Made by a program: the position numbers and the translations under genes. A stretch of DNA of 64,000 nucleotides, from positions 6,792 through 70,791 of the forward strand of contig CAKSEO010000008.1 in NCBI GenBank assembly GCA_934446565.1, in the 5' to 3' direction. Numbering within the stretch: the first letter of the stretch is position 1; the number at the start of each line of letters is the position of its first letter. The notes under the pieces were generated by a model, which saw nothing but the letters and a program-made list of their open reading frames with translations, was not told where the DNA came from and ran no database searches. The DNA comes from an uncultured Oscillospiraceae bacterium (lineage in GTDB: Bacteria > Bacillota > Clostridia > Oscillospirales > Ruminococcaceae). Of this stretch, positions 8,752-17,590 are shown piece by piece.

Positions 8752-9465
8752 TCAGATTATGTGGTGTTTTTCAGCGTATTCCTGTATGCGCTGATAATCG
8801 CTCATCACGTCTACTTCGCCCCAGAAATGATCGGATATATCCTTTACAAATATCGGGTAGCGGATACAGTTGTCGTAGATGACGTTTTCCCACCACAGGT
8901 CGTAGACCTCGCGCTCCACCGCGTCGTTGAGAAGATTGCAGAAGGTCAGCACAAAGTCCTTTTTTATTCTGCCTATTCCGACATATTCGGTGTGTTTCTT
9001 CCCATCCTCAAGGTTCTTGCCAAAGCTGTTTATGAAGCTGTCCTCCGTAAGCTCAAAGCAGTAATCGCCGACAGAGCCGCGGGACTTATCGCCAAGCATT
9101 ACTATACGGTGGTCATCCTCGAGGATTTCTTTCAGGATATCCTCCTGCCAGAACACATCCGCGTTGCAGAGTATAATGTCGTCCTTGCTTGAGAGGAATT
9201 CCTTTGCAAACCACAGGGACGCCATACTGTTCGTCACCTTGAAAAAAGGATTGAAATAATATGTGACCGGCAGACCCTGAAGCGCGGAATATATGTCGTT
9301 TTTCCTGTATCCTACTACGACGGCTGTGCTTATGCCGTTATCTGTGAGCATTTTTACGGTGTGGCGGATTATTGTGGTCTCGCCTACCGGCAGTATGCTT
9401 TTCGGCATTTCTATGGAGTTGTTCATTCGCCTGCCCATGCCGGCTGCCATTATTACTGCTCTCAT
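8752..9465 (-). CDS. Nucleotidyltransferase (LicC/PntC-like phosphocholine or phosphonate cytidylyltransferase family)
   Basis: The 237-residue protein has the nucleotidyltransferase signature MRAVIMAAGMGRRM and the PKSILPVGETTIIRHTV segment. An NADVFWQEDIL stretch carries the metal-binding Asp of the fold. Short length and overall pattern fit the LicC/PntC branch, which makes CDP-choline or CMP-aminoethylphosphonate, better than glucose-1-phosphate uridylyltransferases. Its start codon touches the stop codon of the aminotransferase gene with no gap, so the two are translationally coupled. In some bacteria PntC is fused to an AEP transaminase, which makes this pairing suggestive. No phosphoenolpyruvate mutase is visible in the window, so phosphonate chemistry remains inference. 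Confidence 0.7.
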   Translation of the reverse strand: MRAVIMAAGMGRRMNNSIEMPKSILPVGETTIIRHTVKMLTDNGISTAVVVGYRKNDIYSALQGLPVTYYFNPFFKVTNSMASLWFAKEFLSSKDDIILCNADVFWQEDILKEILEDDHRIVMLGDKSRGSVGDYCFELTEDSFINSFGKNLEDGKKHTEYVGIGRIKKDFVLTFCNLLNDAVEREVYDLWWENVIYDNCIRYPIFVKDISDHFWGEVDVMSDYQRIQEYAEKHHII

Positions 9466-10545
9466 TTATATTCCTCCATTCAGCACATCTTTCAGTGCTA
9501 AGATCAGTTGTTCCTGATCCTCGTGCGGGTGATAGCCGATGTGACCGACCCGCAGGAGCTTTTTCCCAAGCTCGCCGCCGTTTGGCGTGAGCGTCATTTC
9601 GTGTTTATAGCGCATTGCTTCATAGACCTCTCCGGCAGTCACTCCGCTGAATACCAGGGGAGTGAGCGCGTTGGACAGCGGGTATTCCGGGATAGTCACA
9701 TGCGGCAGGGTGCGCGCCTGTGTGCGGAACCATTCCGCTTCTGTCTTGACTGCGTTCAGCCGGTTTTCTATGCCGCCCTCCTCATACTCTATATGGCGGA
9801 GCATTTCGTTGAGTTCATACAGCACCCTTACTGCCGGTGTGAACGGAGTCTGACCGCGTTCCTGATTCCTGAGGTGGTCGCTGAAATCAAAATACAGTGA
9901 CGGCGGCGAGATCTTTCCGACGCGTTCGCGTATCGCGCGCTCGCTGAGAAGCACGAAGGACATTCCCGGTCCCAGCGCAAGACCTTTCTGTGAGCTGGTT
10001 ATCAGGGCGTCTATGCCGTATTTTTCGACGTTTACATCGTCCGCAAGGAATGACGATATTGCGTCTACCACAAGGAGCATATTCTTTCTGCGGCAGAAGC
10101 CGGACAGCATGTTGATGTCATAGAGCTGACCGGTGGATGTTTCATGTATATTCACCAGAAGTCCGGTGTAGGGTCTGTCTGAGTATTCTTCGAGCCTTTC
10201 GTTGGTGAGCGCCTCGCCGAAACTCAGCGAAAGCACATCGTGCGGTATGCCGTGGAGCTCGCATATCTGTGCAAATCTGTGACCGAACGACCCGCCGTCG
10301 ATGACTAGCAGACGGTCGTCCTTGCTGAACAGATTGAATACGGTCGCTTCCATTGCGCCAGTTCCGGATGCGGTCAGGAACACTACCCTGCTGCTTTCGG
10401 GAGCATGCATCTGCTTTTTCAGAAGATCTTCCGATTCCAGCATCATGGCAGAAAATTCCTTTGTCCGGAAATATGGTATCTGACCGGCGGCGGTCTTTAG
10501 GGTGAATGGGTACATCTCGACCGGGCCTACCGTAAATATTTTCAT
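9466..10545 (-). CDS. Class V aminotransferase, 2-aminoethylphosphonate-pyruvate transaminase (PhnW)-like
   Basis: This is a PLP enzyme of about 359 residues, starting KIFTVGPVEMYP as AEP transaminases typically do (TPGPV-like). It has FLTASGTGAMEATVFNL (cofactor phosphate contacts), LLVVDAISSFLADD (Asp to the PLP ring) and ITSSQKGLALGPG with the Schiff-base lysine. I place the start at the ATG at 10545, nine bases after GGAG, rather than upstream at 10560. PhnW interconverts AEP and phosphonoacetaldehyde. Here, next to a cytidylyltransferase and glycan enzymes, it may act in synthesis of an amino-alkyl head group. A serine-glyoxylate or other class V aminotransferase specificity cannot be excluded. 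Confidence 0.72.
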   Translation of the reverse strand: MKIFTVGPVEMYPFTLKTAAGQIPYFRTKEFSAMMLESEDLLKKQMHAPESSRVVFLTASGTGAMEATVFNLFSKDDRLLVIDGGSFGHRFAQICELHGIPHDVLSLSFGEALTNERLEEYSDRPYTGLLVNIHETSTGQLYDINMLSGFCRRKNMLLVVDAISSFLADDVNVEKYGIDALITSSQKGLALGPGMSFVLLSERAIRERVGKISPPSLYFDFSDHLRNQERGQTPFTPAVRVLYELNEMLRHIEYEEGGIENRLNAVKTEAEWFRTQARTLPHVTIPEYPLSNALTPLVFSGVTAGEVYEAMRYKHEMTLTPNGGELGKKLLRVGHIGYHPHEDQEQLILALKDVLNGGI

Positions 10546-10568
10546 TTGGCTCATCTCCATTTATGATG

Positions 10569-11315
10569 TCAGCGTTTAAGTATCGCGTACCAGCGGTCGC
10601 TGTCCTTGTATCTGGTGCCGTTTACCTCCGGCGGGAAATACGCCTGCTCTGTGAAGCGGAAGCCTTGCTTTGTGAATATGCTGTATAGCTCAACGTATTC
10701 TTCAGCGGTTCTGTATATTGCGCTGTAATCGCTGTTCAGCTGGTCGGAGTGTATCTGATCCAGCGTCAGGCGGGTACCCAATCCGACGGCGTCGCCGACG
10801 TACATGACACATTTGTCGTTCAGCAGACCGGCTAATCTGGTCAGGCATTTTACAAGCTCGGTATCGTTTATATACATACAAACTCCAAGCAGTACCACAC
10901 AGTCAAATTTGCCGCCGAAAAAGCTGTCGGGCTTATTCATCAGTTCACTGAATGACGCGCATACATATTGAGCTTGCATATATGCGGATGTTCTTTTTTC
11001 TGCGGCGGCGATCATCTCCGGAGCGAAATCCGCACCAAGATACCTCCCGCATAACGGAAGCGCCATTTCAGCAAATCGTCCCATGCCGCATCCTATATCC
11101 AGTACCGCGCTGTTTTTTGTCAGACCAAGCTTAGGGATTATGTACTCCCGGTCAAAACGGCTTCGTGTGTCAGTTTGCCCGGGATTCTGCTCACCGTTCA
11201 CTACTGCTGACAGGGGATTTTTCATTGTTGAGGAAAGCGCGGCGCGCTTGTTGTAAAAATCGCGTACTTCCTGCTCGTTGATCTCTGTTTTTTCCCCATA
11301 TATTCTGTTGCTCAT
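10569..11315 (-). CDS. SAM-dependent methyltransferase
   Basis: The 248-residue class I methyltransferase has motif I VLDIGCGMGRFAEMAL near residue 80, then YLGADFAPEMI (acidic ribose contact) and CVVLLGVCMYINDTE (motif IV region). The N-terminal 60 residues are polar and helical, probably forming a lid. It starts after GGAGG, 12 bases past the preceding methyltransferase gene. Within this cluster a sugar- or head-group-methylating role is likely (O-, N- or C-methyl transfer); no acceptor-specific motif is seen. Confidence 0.75.
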   Translation of the reverse strand: MSNRIYGEKTEINEQEVRDFYNKRAALSSTMKNPLSAVVNGEQNPGQTDTRSRFDREYIIPKLGLTKNSAVLDIGCGMGRFAEMALPLCGRYLGADFAPEMIAAAEKRTSAYMQAQYVCASFSELMNKPDSFFGGKFDCVVLLGVCMYINDTELVKCLTRLAGLLNDKCVMYVGDAVGLGTRLTLDQIHSDQLNSDYSAIYRTAEEYVELYSIFTKQGFRFTEQAYFPPEVNGTRYKDSDRWYAILKR

Positions 11316-11327
11316 TTCAGCCTCCGT

Positions 11328-12086
11328 TTAAGCCTTTCCTATAAAGCAGACCGTGTTGTTGGGTATAACTATCACGCCGTTTTGCTGGTGCTGTTCAAAG
11401 AATGCTTCCAGCGCTGTGCGGTAATCGTTGAATTCGGGGTCTCCGGATTTGGGAGCATAGCTTCTTGATATGCGATTGCCGATAAACCGTTCTTTCGTAA
11501 ACATGAGGTCATTCGGGTAGATTTTCCTGTGGCTGTTGGTCAGATAATTCTCTGATATCACTTTATATTTCTCGTCGCTTACGCTGAACTGTTCGTTATT
11601 TTTAAACAACGAGCGGTACTTTTCGCAGTATTTCATATTCAGCTCATGAAGTCTTTGGACTGTCGACGATTTTTTATCTGTTAAATTCCAAACGATCATG
11701 ACCTTACCATCGGGGCGGAGAATCCTCCTGCATTCTTTGCGGAAGTCCTCCTGCTGGAACCAGTGGAACGATTCGGCGGCGGTTATCAGGGACACACTGC
11801 CGTCAGGAAGCCCGGTGTGTTCAGCGGGGGCGCTTATTATCTCGGCGCCCGGGGCTGTTTCGGCTATCCTGGAGCGCATGTCTGCGTTCGGCTCTACTGC
11901 CGCTACACGACAACCAAGCGCCATGAGCTGCCCGGTGAAAATACCGGTTCCGGCTCCTATGTCCGCTATCAGGCTGTCCGGGGTGAGGGATGTTTCGCGC
12001 CGGATAAGCTCCAGCGCTCCCTGTGCATACCGCGGACGGCACTGCATATATACTTCAGCTTTTCCGCTGAAAACATTTTCGTTCAT
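11328..12086 (-). CDS. SAM-dependent methyltransferase (Methyltransf_11 type)
   Basis: The 252-residue protein has LIADIGAGTGIFTGQLM near residue 40, VAAVEPNADMR, and AAESFHWFQQEDF, the pattern of a large family of bacterial class I methyltransferases. Its ATG overlaps the stop of the FrhB-like gene by four bases (ATGA) and lacks a strong ribosome site of its own, so it depends on translational coupling. The substrate is unknown; the operon suggests a glycan or its precursor. Confidence 0.75.
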   Translation of the reverse strand: MNENVFSGKAEVYMQCRPRYAQGALELIRRETSLTPDSLIADIGAGTGIFTGQLMALGCRVAAVEPNADMRSRIAETAPGAEIISAPAEHTGLPDGSVSLITAAESFHWFQQEDFRKECRRILRPDGKVMIVWNLTDKKSSTVQRLHELNMKYCEKYRSLFKNNEQFSVSDEKYKVISENYLTNSHRKIYPNDLMFTKERFIGNRISRSYAPKSGDPEFNDYRTALEAFFEQHQQNGVIVIPNNTVCFIGKA

Positions 12087-13297
12087 TTTTGTCCCTTTCG
12101 GTGCGCCTGCTTTTTCAGGTATTTTCTTACTACCTGACGATTAGTGCCGTAGATGTATTTTTTGATAAGCAGCTTCAGCGGAGGACGGCGCATCCACTTC
12201 CGTTTTATCTGCTTGAATCCCATTTTGTCTAAATCGCTGAGGAACTCCTCACGGCGTTCGTTCATAGCAATCGGGTCCCGCATGCGGTTCGCGTATTTTA
12301 CCACGGTGTCCATATCCAGTTCCTGCGTGGTCATCTGCCGCTTTGCAAGCTCGACGGCGGCTCTGCCTTTTTCCGTACTCGGTATCATTACAGAGGAGCC
12401 GTGATTGTCGTTGTAAAGCTCCGGGCAGAATATATGCACGCCCCACAGATCTCCCAGCGTGATGTCTGAGCAGCGGCGGGATGTGGTGTACCTGCACTCA
12501 TAGCAGGACGGCCGTGACATTACATGCTGCATCCAGATATCAAAGAACGGATTCACCCAGCGGTCAATAGTGATGTGCTTTCCGTTTTCAAAGGTCAGCG
12601 ACATGACGTTGTAGTCCCACCTGCCGCCGTCCTTGTCGCGGTAATCGAGAGTTTTCACGCGGCTTGAGTGCTTCTCCTCCATGTACTGAACGAAGCTGTT
12701 TTTGTATTTCGGAGAGGGTACGCCCTCGCATATAACGTCTATGGTCAGCAGCTCCGGGTATTCCTTGTCTCGCAGAAAGGCTCTGAGCCCCGCTATCTGG
12801 CATGGAGTGCCGGTAAAGACGACCTTTCTTCCCTCGGCAAGGAACCTCTTGCAGTCAGCGTATGCCGTACCTATCCGGCTCTGGTCGTACTTTGATTTGC
12901 GGAGCATATCGAGGTCGGAGAGGTCGGTTATATACCTGTGCTCGGTCGTAAGTTTTTCCGTCTGAGCGGCGCCGAAAACCGCGTAGGAGCCTCCCGTACA
13001 CCAAGCCTTGACGAGCGCGGTGAATGCGCCGCCGGACGTACTCTTTTCAAGCACCTCGCGGTCGTTGACGTATCCGCCGGTAACGCGTTCAACTTTAGGG
13101 TGAAGCAGGTCTTTCGTCATTGGACACACAGCACGGCAAAGTCCGCAGTTCACGCACTTTTCGCGGTCGATGACGGGATACGCGAAGCCCTCGGCGTCGT
13201 ACTCCATGTGCATTGCGCCCTTTCCGCAGACCTGAACACAGGCAGAACAGCCGGTGCAGCTCGCCCTGCGGCTGGTATCAAGGTATGTATCTGTCAA
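12083..13297 (-). CDS. FrhB/FdhB-like iron-sulfur protein (coenzyme F420 hydrogenase beta-subunit family)
   Basis: The 404-residue protein starts with two 4Fe-4S ferredoxin motifs (CTGCSACVQVC and CVNCGLCRAVCPM, about residues 15-60). The FrhB N- and C-terminal domains follow, with FTGTPCQIAGLRAFL and later Cys residues in SCYECRYTTSRRCSD. In the family these domains bind flavin and move electrons. In surface-polysaccharide loci such proteins commonly sit next to polysaccharide pyruvyl transferases, as here, but their reaction there is not established. The start is TTG at 13297, overlapping the pyruvyl transferase stop, with GGGAG upstream. Confidence 0.82.
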   Translation of the reverse strand: MTDTYLDTSRRASCTGCSACVQVCGKGAMHMEYDAEGFAYPVIDREKCVNCGLCRAVCPMTKDLLHPKVERVTGGYVNDREVLEKSTSGGAFTALVKAWCTGGSYAVFGAAQTEKLTTEHRYITDLSDLDMLRKSKYDQSRIGTAYADCKRFLAEGRKVVFTGTPCQIAGLRAFLRDKEYPELLTIDVICEGVPSPKYKNSFVQYMEEKHSSRVKTLDYRDKDGGRWDYNVMSLTFENGKHITIDRWVNPFFDIWMQHVMSRPSCYECRYTTSRRCSDITLGDLWGVHIFCPELYNDNHGSSVMIPSTEKGRAAVELAKRQMTTQELDMDTVVKYANRMRDPIAMNERREEFLSDLDKMGFKQIKRKWMRRPPLKLLIKKYIYGTNRQVVRKYLKKQAHRKGQK

Positions 13298-14397
13298 AGC
13301 TCAAGCGCTCCCTTCAGGTAATCCAGCGATTTTTCGCGTTCGGCGTGGAATCTTTCCCACACACGGTCGTAGTCGATGGAAGGCAATTCCTGAACATCGC
13401 TTCCGGAGACTAGGCGTTCCGGTATTCCGGCGGTTTCAAGAACATTTTCGATTTTATTTGAGCATGCAGGACGTGTGAACACATACAGGTCACGCCGGAA
13501 CTGCATGGCGAAGATCGCTCCGTGGAACGAGTTTGTCACAACGCATTCAGCGTGCTTTGTCAGACCGAGGAACTCGTCAACGCCCGTGTCGTATGCCATT
13601 TTGTGCTTGTAGAAATTCTGGATTCGCAGACTTATTTCAACTACTTTTGCGCCGCGCTTTTTAGCAATGCGGTCGGCAAAGTCCAGGAGGTCCTTGTCGT
13701 AACGGCGGGAATATACCAGGATATACGGCTTGTTTATCTTCGGCTCGGTAAGTATCTTCTCGTAATCCTCGCTGTCAAGCAGCAGCGTGGGGTCAAGGGT
13801 CTGGGTTATCGGCTTTTCGGTGCAGTCCTGGATTATTCCCGTGCCCTCTTTCTCGCGGAGCGAAATGCTGCGGAAGTTGCCGAGGAGTCTTGTTAGCTCT
13901 GCGCGGTCGCTTTCCTTGAATGCATATCCTCCGGTGCTGGGGGAGTAGGTCAGGTTGTGCTTGCCGTGCATGCAGTCGTAGTCCGCGAAGAATCCCTTAT
14001 CAAAACCCTTGGTTTCTTCTATATCCCAGACTGTGTCGCTGCCGCAGATATAACCGTCGAAATCCAGCTCGTTGAAGTTCTCCGACGTATAAAGCTTAGA
14101 GGTTTTGCGGTAGTTCTTTTCCCAGAATGAATCGAATTTCCGGTTAGCGCGGTGTATGGCGGGATAACTCAGACGGCAGCCAAGACGCGACAGGAATCGG
14201 CTGTCCTGCATGCTTTTCAGGGGATCGTCTATATCGGTGAGAAGCAGCGGGTCGGTGCGGTAATCAACAACGGTATTATCAACGCCCAGCTTGTTCAATG
14301 CCTGCTGAAGCGCATAGCACTGGAGCATAGCGCCGAAATTCACGAAATTGTAGTATTTCGTCTGTGTTACTATGCCGTATCTGCGTTTTGTTTCCAT
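13294..14397 (-). CDS. Polysaccharide pyruvyl transferase family protein
   Basis: The 367-residue protein has the family hallmarks: GIVTQTKYYNFVNFGAML near the start, FDGYICGSDTVWD about residue 130, PYILVYSRR near 225, and the C-terminal CVVTNSFHGAIFAM motif. The family moves a pyruvyl group from phosphoenolpyruvate to sugar hydroxyls as a ketal, which makes the glycan acidic. The gene follows the CDP-glycerol transferase-like gene after 11 bases and has GGAGGAG upstream of its ATG. Overlap with the FrhB-like gene implies coupled expression. Confidence 0.82.
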   Translation of the reverse strand: METKRRYGIVTQTKYYNFVNFGAMLQCYALQQALNKLGVDNTVVDYRTDPLLLTDIDDPLKSMQDSRFLSRLGCRLSYPAIHRANRKFDSFWEKNYRKTSKLYTSENFNELDFDGYICGSDTVWDIEETKGFDKGFFADYDCMHGKHNLTYSPSTGGYAFKESDRAELTRLLGNFRSISLREKEGTGIIQDCTEKPITQTLDPTLLLDSEDYEKILTEPKINKPYILVYSRRYDKDLLDFADRIAKKRGAKVVEISLRIQNFYKHKMAYDTGVDEFLGLTKHAECVVTNSFHGAIFAMQFRRDLYVFTRPACSNKIENVLETAGIPERLVSGSDVQELPSIDYDRVWERFHAEREKSLDYLKGALEL

Positions 14398-14408
14398 AAG
14401 CTCCTCCG

Positions 14409-15863
14409 TCAGTCGCCGAGCACCTGCGATTTTATCATACGGTGGATCTTTGCACCGTTAGATACATAGTCGGCGCCGGGACGCTCCATATGCTTCTTGG
14501 GGCTGGAGTTTATCCACTCTTCAAGAATGGCGCGGTCATTTCCTGTGATGTCCTGATACAGCACAGGCAGACCGAGCTGTTCAAACTGGGTGCAGACTGA
14601 ACTTATATCGCCGTATATCATATCGCTGAGATAAATAGCCTTGAGCGTATCAGGGGTGTCGTCAAATATCCCGCTGCCGTCTGTGATAAAGCGGTTTTTG
14701 ATGCTCATATAGCCGTTCATCAGAGCGGGCGTCATGCTGTGCATAGTGCTTTCCATGAGGGGATGAGGGCGCCAGAGCAGCGCGCAGTCATTTCGTTCCC
14801 GGAAGAAGTTTAATACCGTCTGTATCTTGTTGAGGTACTGGTCCGGAGAATTCAGCAGACCAGTAAGGCTGGTGTTGTAGAATACGACTTTTTTGCCTTC
14901 CGTCTTTTTGAGCCATTCTTCGGGAACCCCGGTATTCTCGGCAGTGAGGGACAGCATCTTGTCTATCTTGGGAGAACCGGCTACGATAAACTTTTTCTCC
15001 GCTTCTTTTCTGGTGAGGATATCTCCACCAAAACGTGAAACAAATGTTTTGATATGCAGGTCGCGCATATAATCCGCCAATGTGACAACGCGGTCAAGAT
15101 TTCTTACAGAGGGCGGTACACAGAAAGGAGTGCGCTTCTTTACCTCTGCCGCGTCCTGAGGGTCGAACGGCTTCCAGACAAAGTATGGAACGTACACCAG
15201 CATATCTGTGTACTTTTTCAGTTCTCCGGAATAAAAGCGTGGGTCAACGCTGGTGACAAAGTTTTCGCCGTCGTAGGGGTTGTGTATGTATATGATATCT
15301 GGATGTCTTTCCTCAAGGTCGTAGTTCTCGTAATGCACAACGGGAACGTCCGCCGGGAATTCCCTGCCCTCATAATGGAAGTCACCGAAGCTGTGGTCGG
15401 GATTCCGGTCGTAGTATGGTATGGGGACAACATATGCGTCGCAGTCCGGGTCGGCTGACGCTTCACGCCAGATGGATTCAAGAGAATCCCACATGCTGGA
15501 CTTATAGGGCATGAAAAGTATCTCTAATTTGACTTTTATATCATTTTTCAAGCTTTTCTCAGCATTGTTTAATTTTTCTTCTAAAAAAGAAAACGCCTTG
15601 TTTCCGGTCATATCGGCAATAATGCCCTCATGAACCTGATACAAAGCCTCGCAGTATTTTTCCAGATATTTCACCGCCGCTGTACCGTCGCCCTCGAGGT
15701 CGTCAATAGTTGTGCCGATATCAACCGCTGCGTCCTGGCACTGAGCCATGAGAGCAAGCGCTTCCTCATGTGAGCCGCAGGTCATGAGTTTCTTTATTTC
15801 GCGGTGCGCCTCGTGGAGAGAGTCGAATATTTCAAGTAGCAGTTTTTTATGTGCTTTTCTCAT
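14409..15863 (-). CDS. CDP-glycerol glycerophosphotransferase-like protein
   Basis: This protein of about 484 residues has a helical, coiled-coil-like N-terminus (1-135) and then a GT-B-like region. VKLEILFMPYKSSMWDSLES, DIIYIHNPYDGENF and VFYNTSLTGLL lead to CALLWRPHPLMEST, SDMIYGDISSVCTQF and LPVLYQD. The RPHP and YGDxSS patterns match the TagF/TagB-type CDP-glycerol glycerophosphotransferase fold. I place the start at the ATG at 15863, five bases after AGGTGAT, not the GTG at 15872 inside that site. It is the first gene after flagellin and its terminator. Transfer of a glycerophosphate or similar group onto a flagellar glycan is a reasonable inference; teichoic acid synthesis is the alternative. 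Confidence 0.68.
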   Translation of the reverse strand: MRKAHKKLLLEIFDSLHEAHREIKKLMTCGSHEEALALMAQCQDAAVDIGTTIDDLEGDGTAAVKYLEKYCEALYQVHEGIIADMTGNKAFSFLEEKLNNAEKSLKNDIKVKLEILFMPYKSSMWDSLESIWREASADPDCDAYVVPIPYYDRNPDHSFGDFHYEGREFPADVPVVHYENYDLEERHPDIIYIHNPYDGENFVTSVDPRFYSGELKKYTDMLVYVPYFVWKPFDPQDAAEVKKRTPFCVPPSVRNLDRVVTLADYMRDLHIKTFVSRFGGDILTRKEAEKKFIVAGSPKIDKMLSLTAENTGVPEEWLKKTEGKKVVFYNTSLTGLLNSPDQYLNKIQTVLNFFRERNDCALLWRPHPLMESTMHSMTPALMNGYMSIKNRFITDGSGIFDDTPDTLKAIYLSDMIYGDISSVCTQFEQLGLPVLYQDITGNDRAILEEWINSSPKKHMERPGADYVSNGAKIHRMIKSQVLGD

Positions 15864-15891
15864 TTTTATCACCTGTATAATAACACAAAAC

Positions 15892-15920
15892 AGCCCCCCG
15901 GAGAGACCCCGAGGGGCTGA
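15892..15920 (-). terminator. Terminator of the flagellin gene
   Basis: On the minus strand CAGCCCC and GGGGCTG arms enclose a GC-rich loop, followed by TTTTGTGTTATT, about 70 bases after the flagellin stop. Partial read-through would feed the glycan operon, for which I see no strong promoter of its own. Confidence 0.8.
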
Positions 15921-15989
15921 AATGCTATTTCGCTGTCAAAACAGCGCCGTTATGCTGCATTCAGGCAGCCTTCGTCAATCCGTAAGGGA

Positions 15990-17420
15990 TTAGCCGAGGA
16001 GCTGGAGAATGGACTGCGGCTGCTGATTTGCCTGAGCCAGCATGGACTGAGCTGCCTGCTGAAGAATGTTGTACTTGGTGTAGTTGAGCATCTCAGAAGC
16101 CATATCTGTATCACGGATAGTGGACTCTGCGTCAGTCAGGTTCTCGTTAGTGGTGGTCAGGTTCTCGATCTTGTGCTCCATTCTGTTCTGGATAGAACCG
16201 AAGGTTGCACGAACCATGGAAGTCTTGTTGATAGCGTTGTCGATCTTGTCGATTGCAGCGTTAGCGTCTTCCTGGGTTGCGAGAGAGAGCTGGTCAGTGC
16301 CAAGGCCTCTTGCAGAGATATCGAGGTCAGCCTTGAGCTCGCCGATACCGCTGGTTACATAGGAGAAGTTGAAGTCAACTGCGTCCTTGGAACGAGCGCC
16401 TACCTGCAGTGTGATGCTGTCAGCGTAGGTCAGGTTAGCGGAGCCGTGCTGATAAGAGTTAGGAGTGGAAACGCCGTTGGATACATCGATCTGACCAACA
16501 GGCTTTTTATCGAGATTACCAACTACGCCAGCAGTTACTGTGTAAACCTGCTTCAGGTTGATGGATGTAGCGGTAACGGTTACCTTAGCGCCATCGATTG
16601 TTGTTACCTGCGCGCCCTTTGCATCGTACAGAGTAGCAGCAGCACCATTGTTAGCAACGGTGTAGTTCTTACCGTTAATGGTAACAGTTGTGGTATCCTT
16701 ATTGATAGCGTATGTGGTATCGGCGGTGATCTTACCGTTAACCTTTCCAGCTGTAATCTTCAGAGAAGCAGTGTAGGAAGTGTTGCCGATAGTGGTCTTG
16801 CCATTGAGTGCGCCAGCCTTAACCTTCAGGTTAACGCCGTCTACGTTGATGGTACCGTTTGCGCTGGAATCGATGGAGCCTGCAACTCTGCCGCTGTAGG
16901 TCATTGTACCAGCAGGATCAGCGTTCTGGGTGTAAGTGATGGAGGGGTGAGTAGCAACCTGATTGTTGTTGTTAACGATGGTGCCATCAGCCATTGTACC
17001 GCCGTTCAGAGCAACTCTGCCGTTGAAGTCGGTATCAGCGATCTGGTTCAGTTCGTCGTTCAGCTGATCGAACTCGAGCTGGATAGCGTCACGGTCGGTG
17101 GTGTTGTCGTATGTACCGTTAGAAGACTCGGAAGCCAGCTCCTTCATTCTCTGAAGGATGGAGTGTGTTTCCTGAGCAGCGCCCTCATAGGTCTGGATCA
17201 TGGAGATACCATCCTGAGCGTTTCTCTTAGCCTGGCCAAGACCGCGGATCTGAGATCTCATCTTCTCAGAAATAGCAAGACCTGCAGCGTCGTCGCCAGC
17301 GCGGTTGATTCTGTAACCAGAAGAAAGCTTTTCAGAAGACTTCTTCAGACCAGATACGTTTGTGTTCAGCTTGTTGTACGCGTTGAGAGCGTTTAAGTTG
17401 TGCTGTACTACCATTCCCAT
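15990..17420 (-). CDS. fliC: Flagellin
   Basis: The 476-residue flagellin has conserved D0/D1 ends: MGMVVQHNLNALNAYNKLN at the N-terminus with KLSSGYRINRAGDDAAGLAI, and a C-terminus ending ILQQAAQSMLAQANQQPQSI. The middle (about 140-390) is the variable surface domain, rich in Thr, Asn, Lys and Gly, with many Ser/Thr that could carry glycans. Flagellin polymerises into the filament after export through the flagellar type III apparatus. The ATG sits eight bases after AAGGAGG. A sigma-28 promoter lies about 140 bases upstream and a cluster of glycan-modifying genes follows, as in organisms with glycosylated flagellin. The gene has strongly biased codon use, as expected for a highly expressed protein. 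Confidence 0.97.
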   Translation of the reverse strand: MGMVVQHNLNALNAYNKLNTNVSGLKKSSEKLSSGYRINRAGDDAAGLAISEKMRSQIRGLGQAKRNAQDGISMIQTYEGAAQETHSILQRMKELASESSNGTYDNTTDRDAIQLEFDQLNDELNQIADTDFNGRVALNGGTMADGTIVNNNNQVATHPSITYTQNADPAGTMTYSGRVAGSIDSSANGTINVDGVNLKVKAGALNGKTTIGNTSYTASLKITAGKVNGKITADTTYAINKDTTTVTINGKNYTVANNGAAATLYDAKGAQVTTIDGAKVTVTATSINLKQVYTVTAGVVGNLDKKPVGQIDVSNGVSTPNSYQHGSANLTYADSITLQVGARSKDAVDFNFSYVTSGIGELKADLDISARGLGTDQLSLATQEDANAAIDKIDNAINKTSMVRATFGSIQNRMEHKIENLTTTNENLTDAESTIRDTDMASEMLNYTKYNILQQAAQSMLAQANQQPQSILQLLG

Positions 17421-17560
17421 AGTAATATCCTCCTTGAATTTACGCGCCTCTATATCGGAATCATTCCTGTGAGGCGGTTGGTTAAAGTAATAATTTCCCG
17501 TTTGTCCTTATGTACACTTGGACCTCCGGAATTTTTAGCTTTTCAGCTATCACGTATATT

Positions 17561-17587
17561 ATATCGGCTGTTTGTTTCAGAACTTTA
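17561..17587 (-). promoter_or_regulatory. Sigma-28 (sigma-D/FliA) promoter of flagellin
   Basis: On the minus strand TAAA (17587-17584), exactly 15 bases, then GCCGATAT (17568-17561): a full match to the sigma-28 consensus. The transcript would start near 17555, giving a 5' leader of about 135 nt before the flagellin ATG. Several GGA triplets in the leader, one in the ribosome site, would allow CsrA-type control, but that is conjecture. Confidence 0.93.
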
Positions 17588-17590
17588 GCG

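Noticed and set aside
16173..17396. Long plus-strand frame (over 400 residues) opposite flagellin
   Set aside because: Flagellin on the other strand is certain; the antisense frame is a by-product of biased codon use and lacks a ribosome site.
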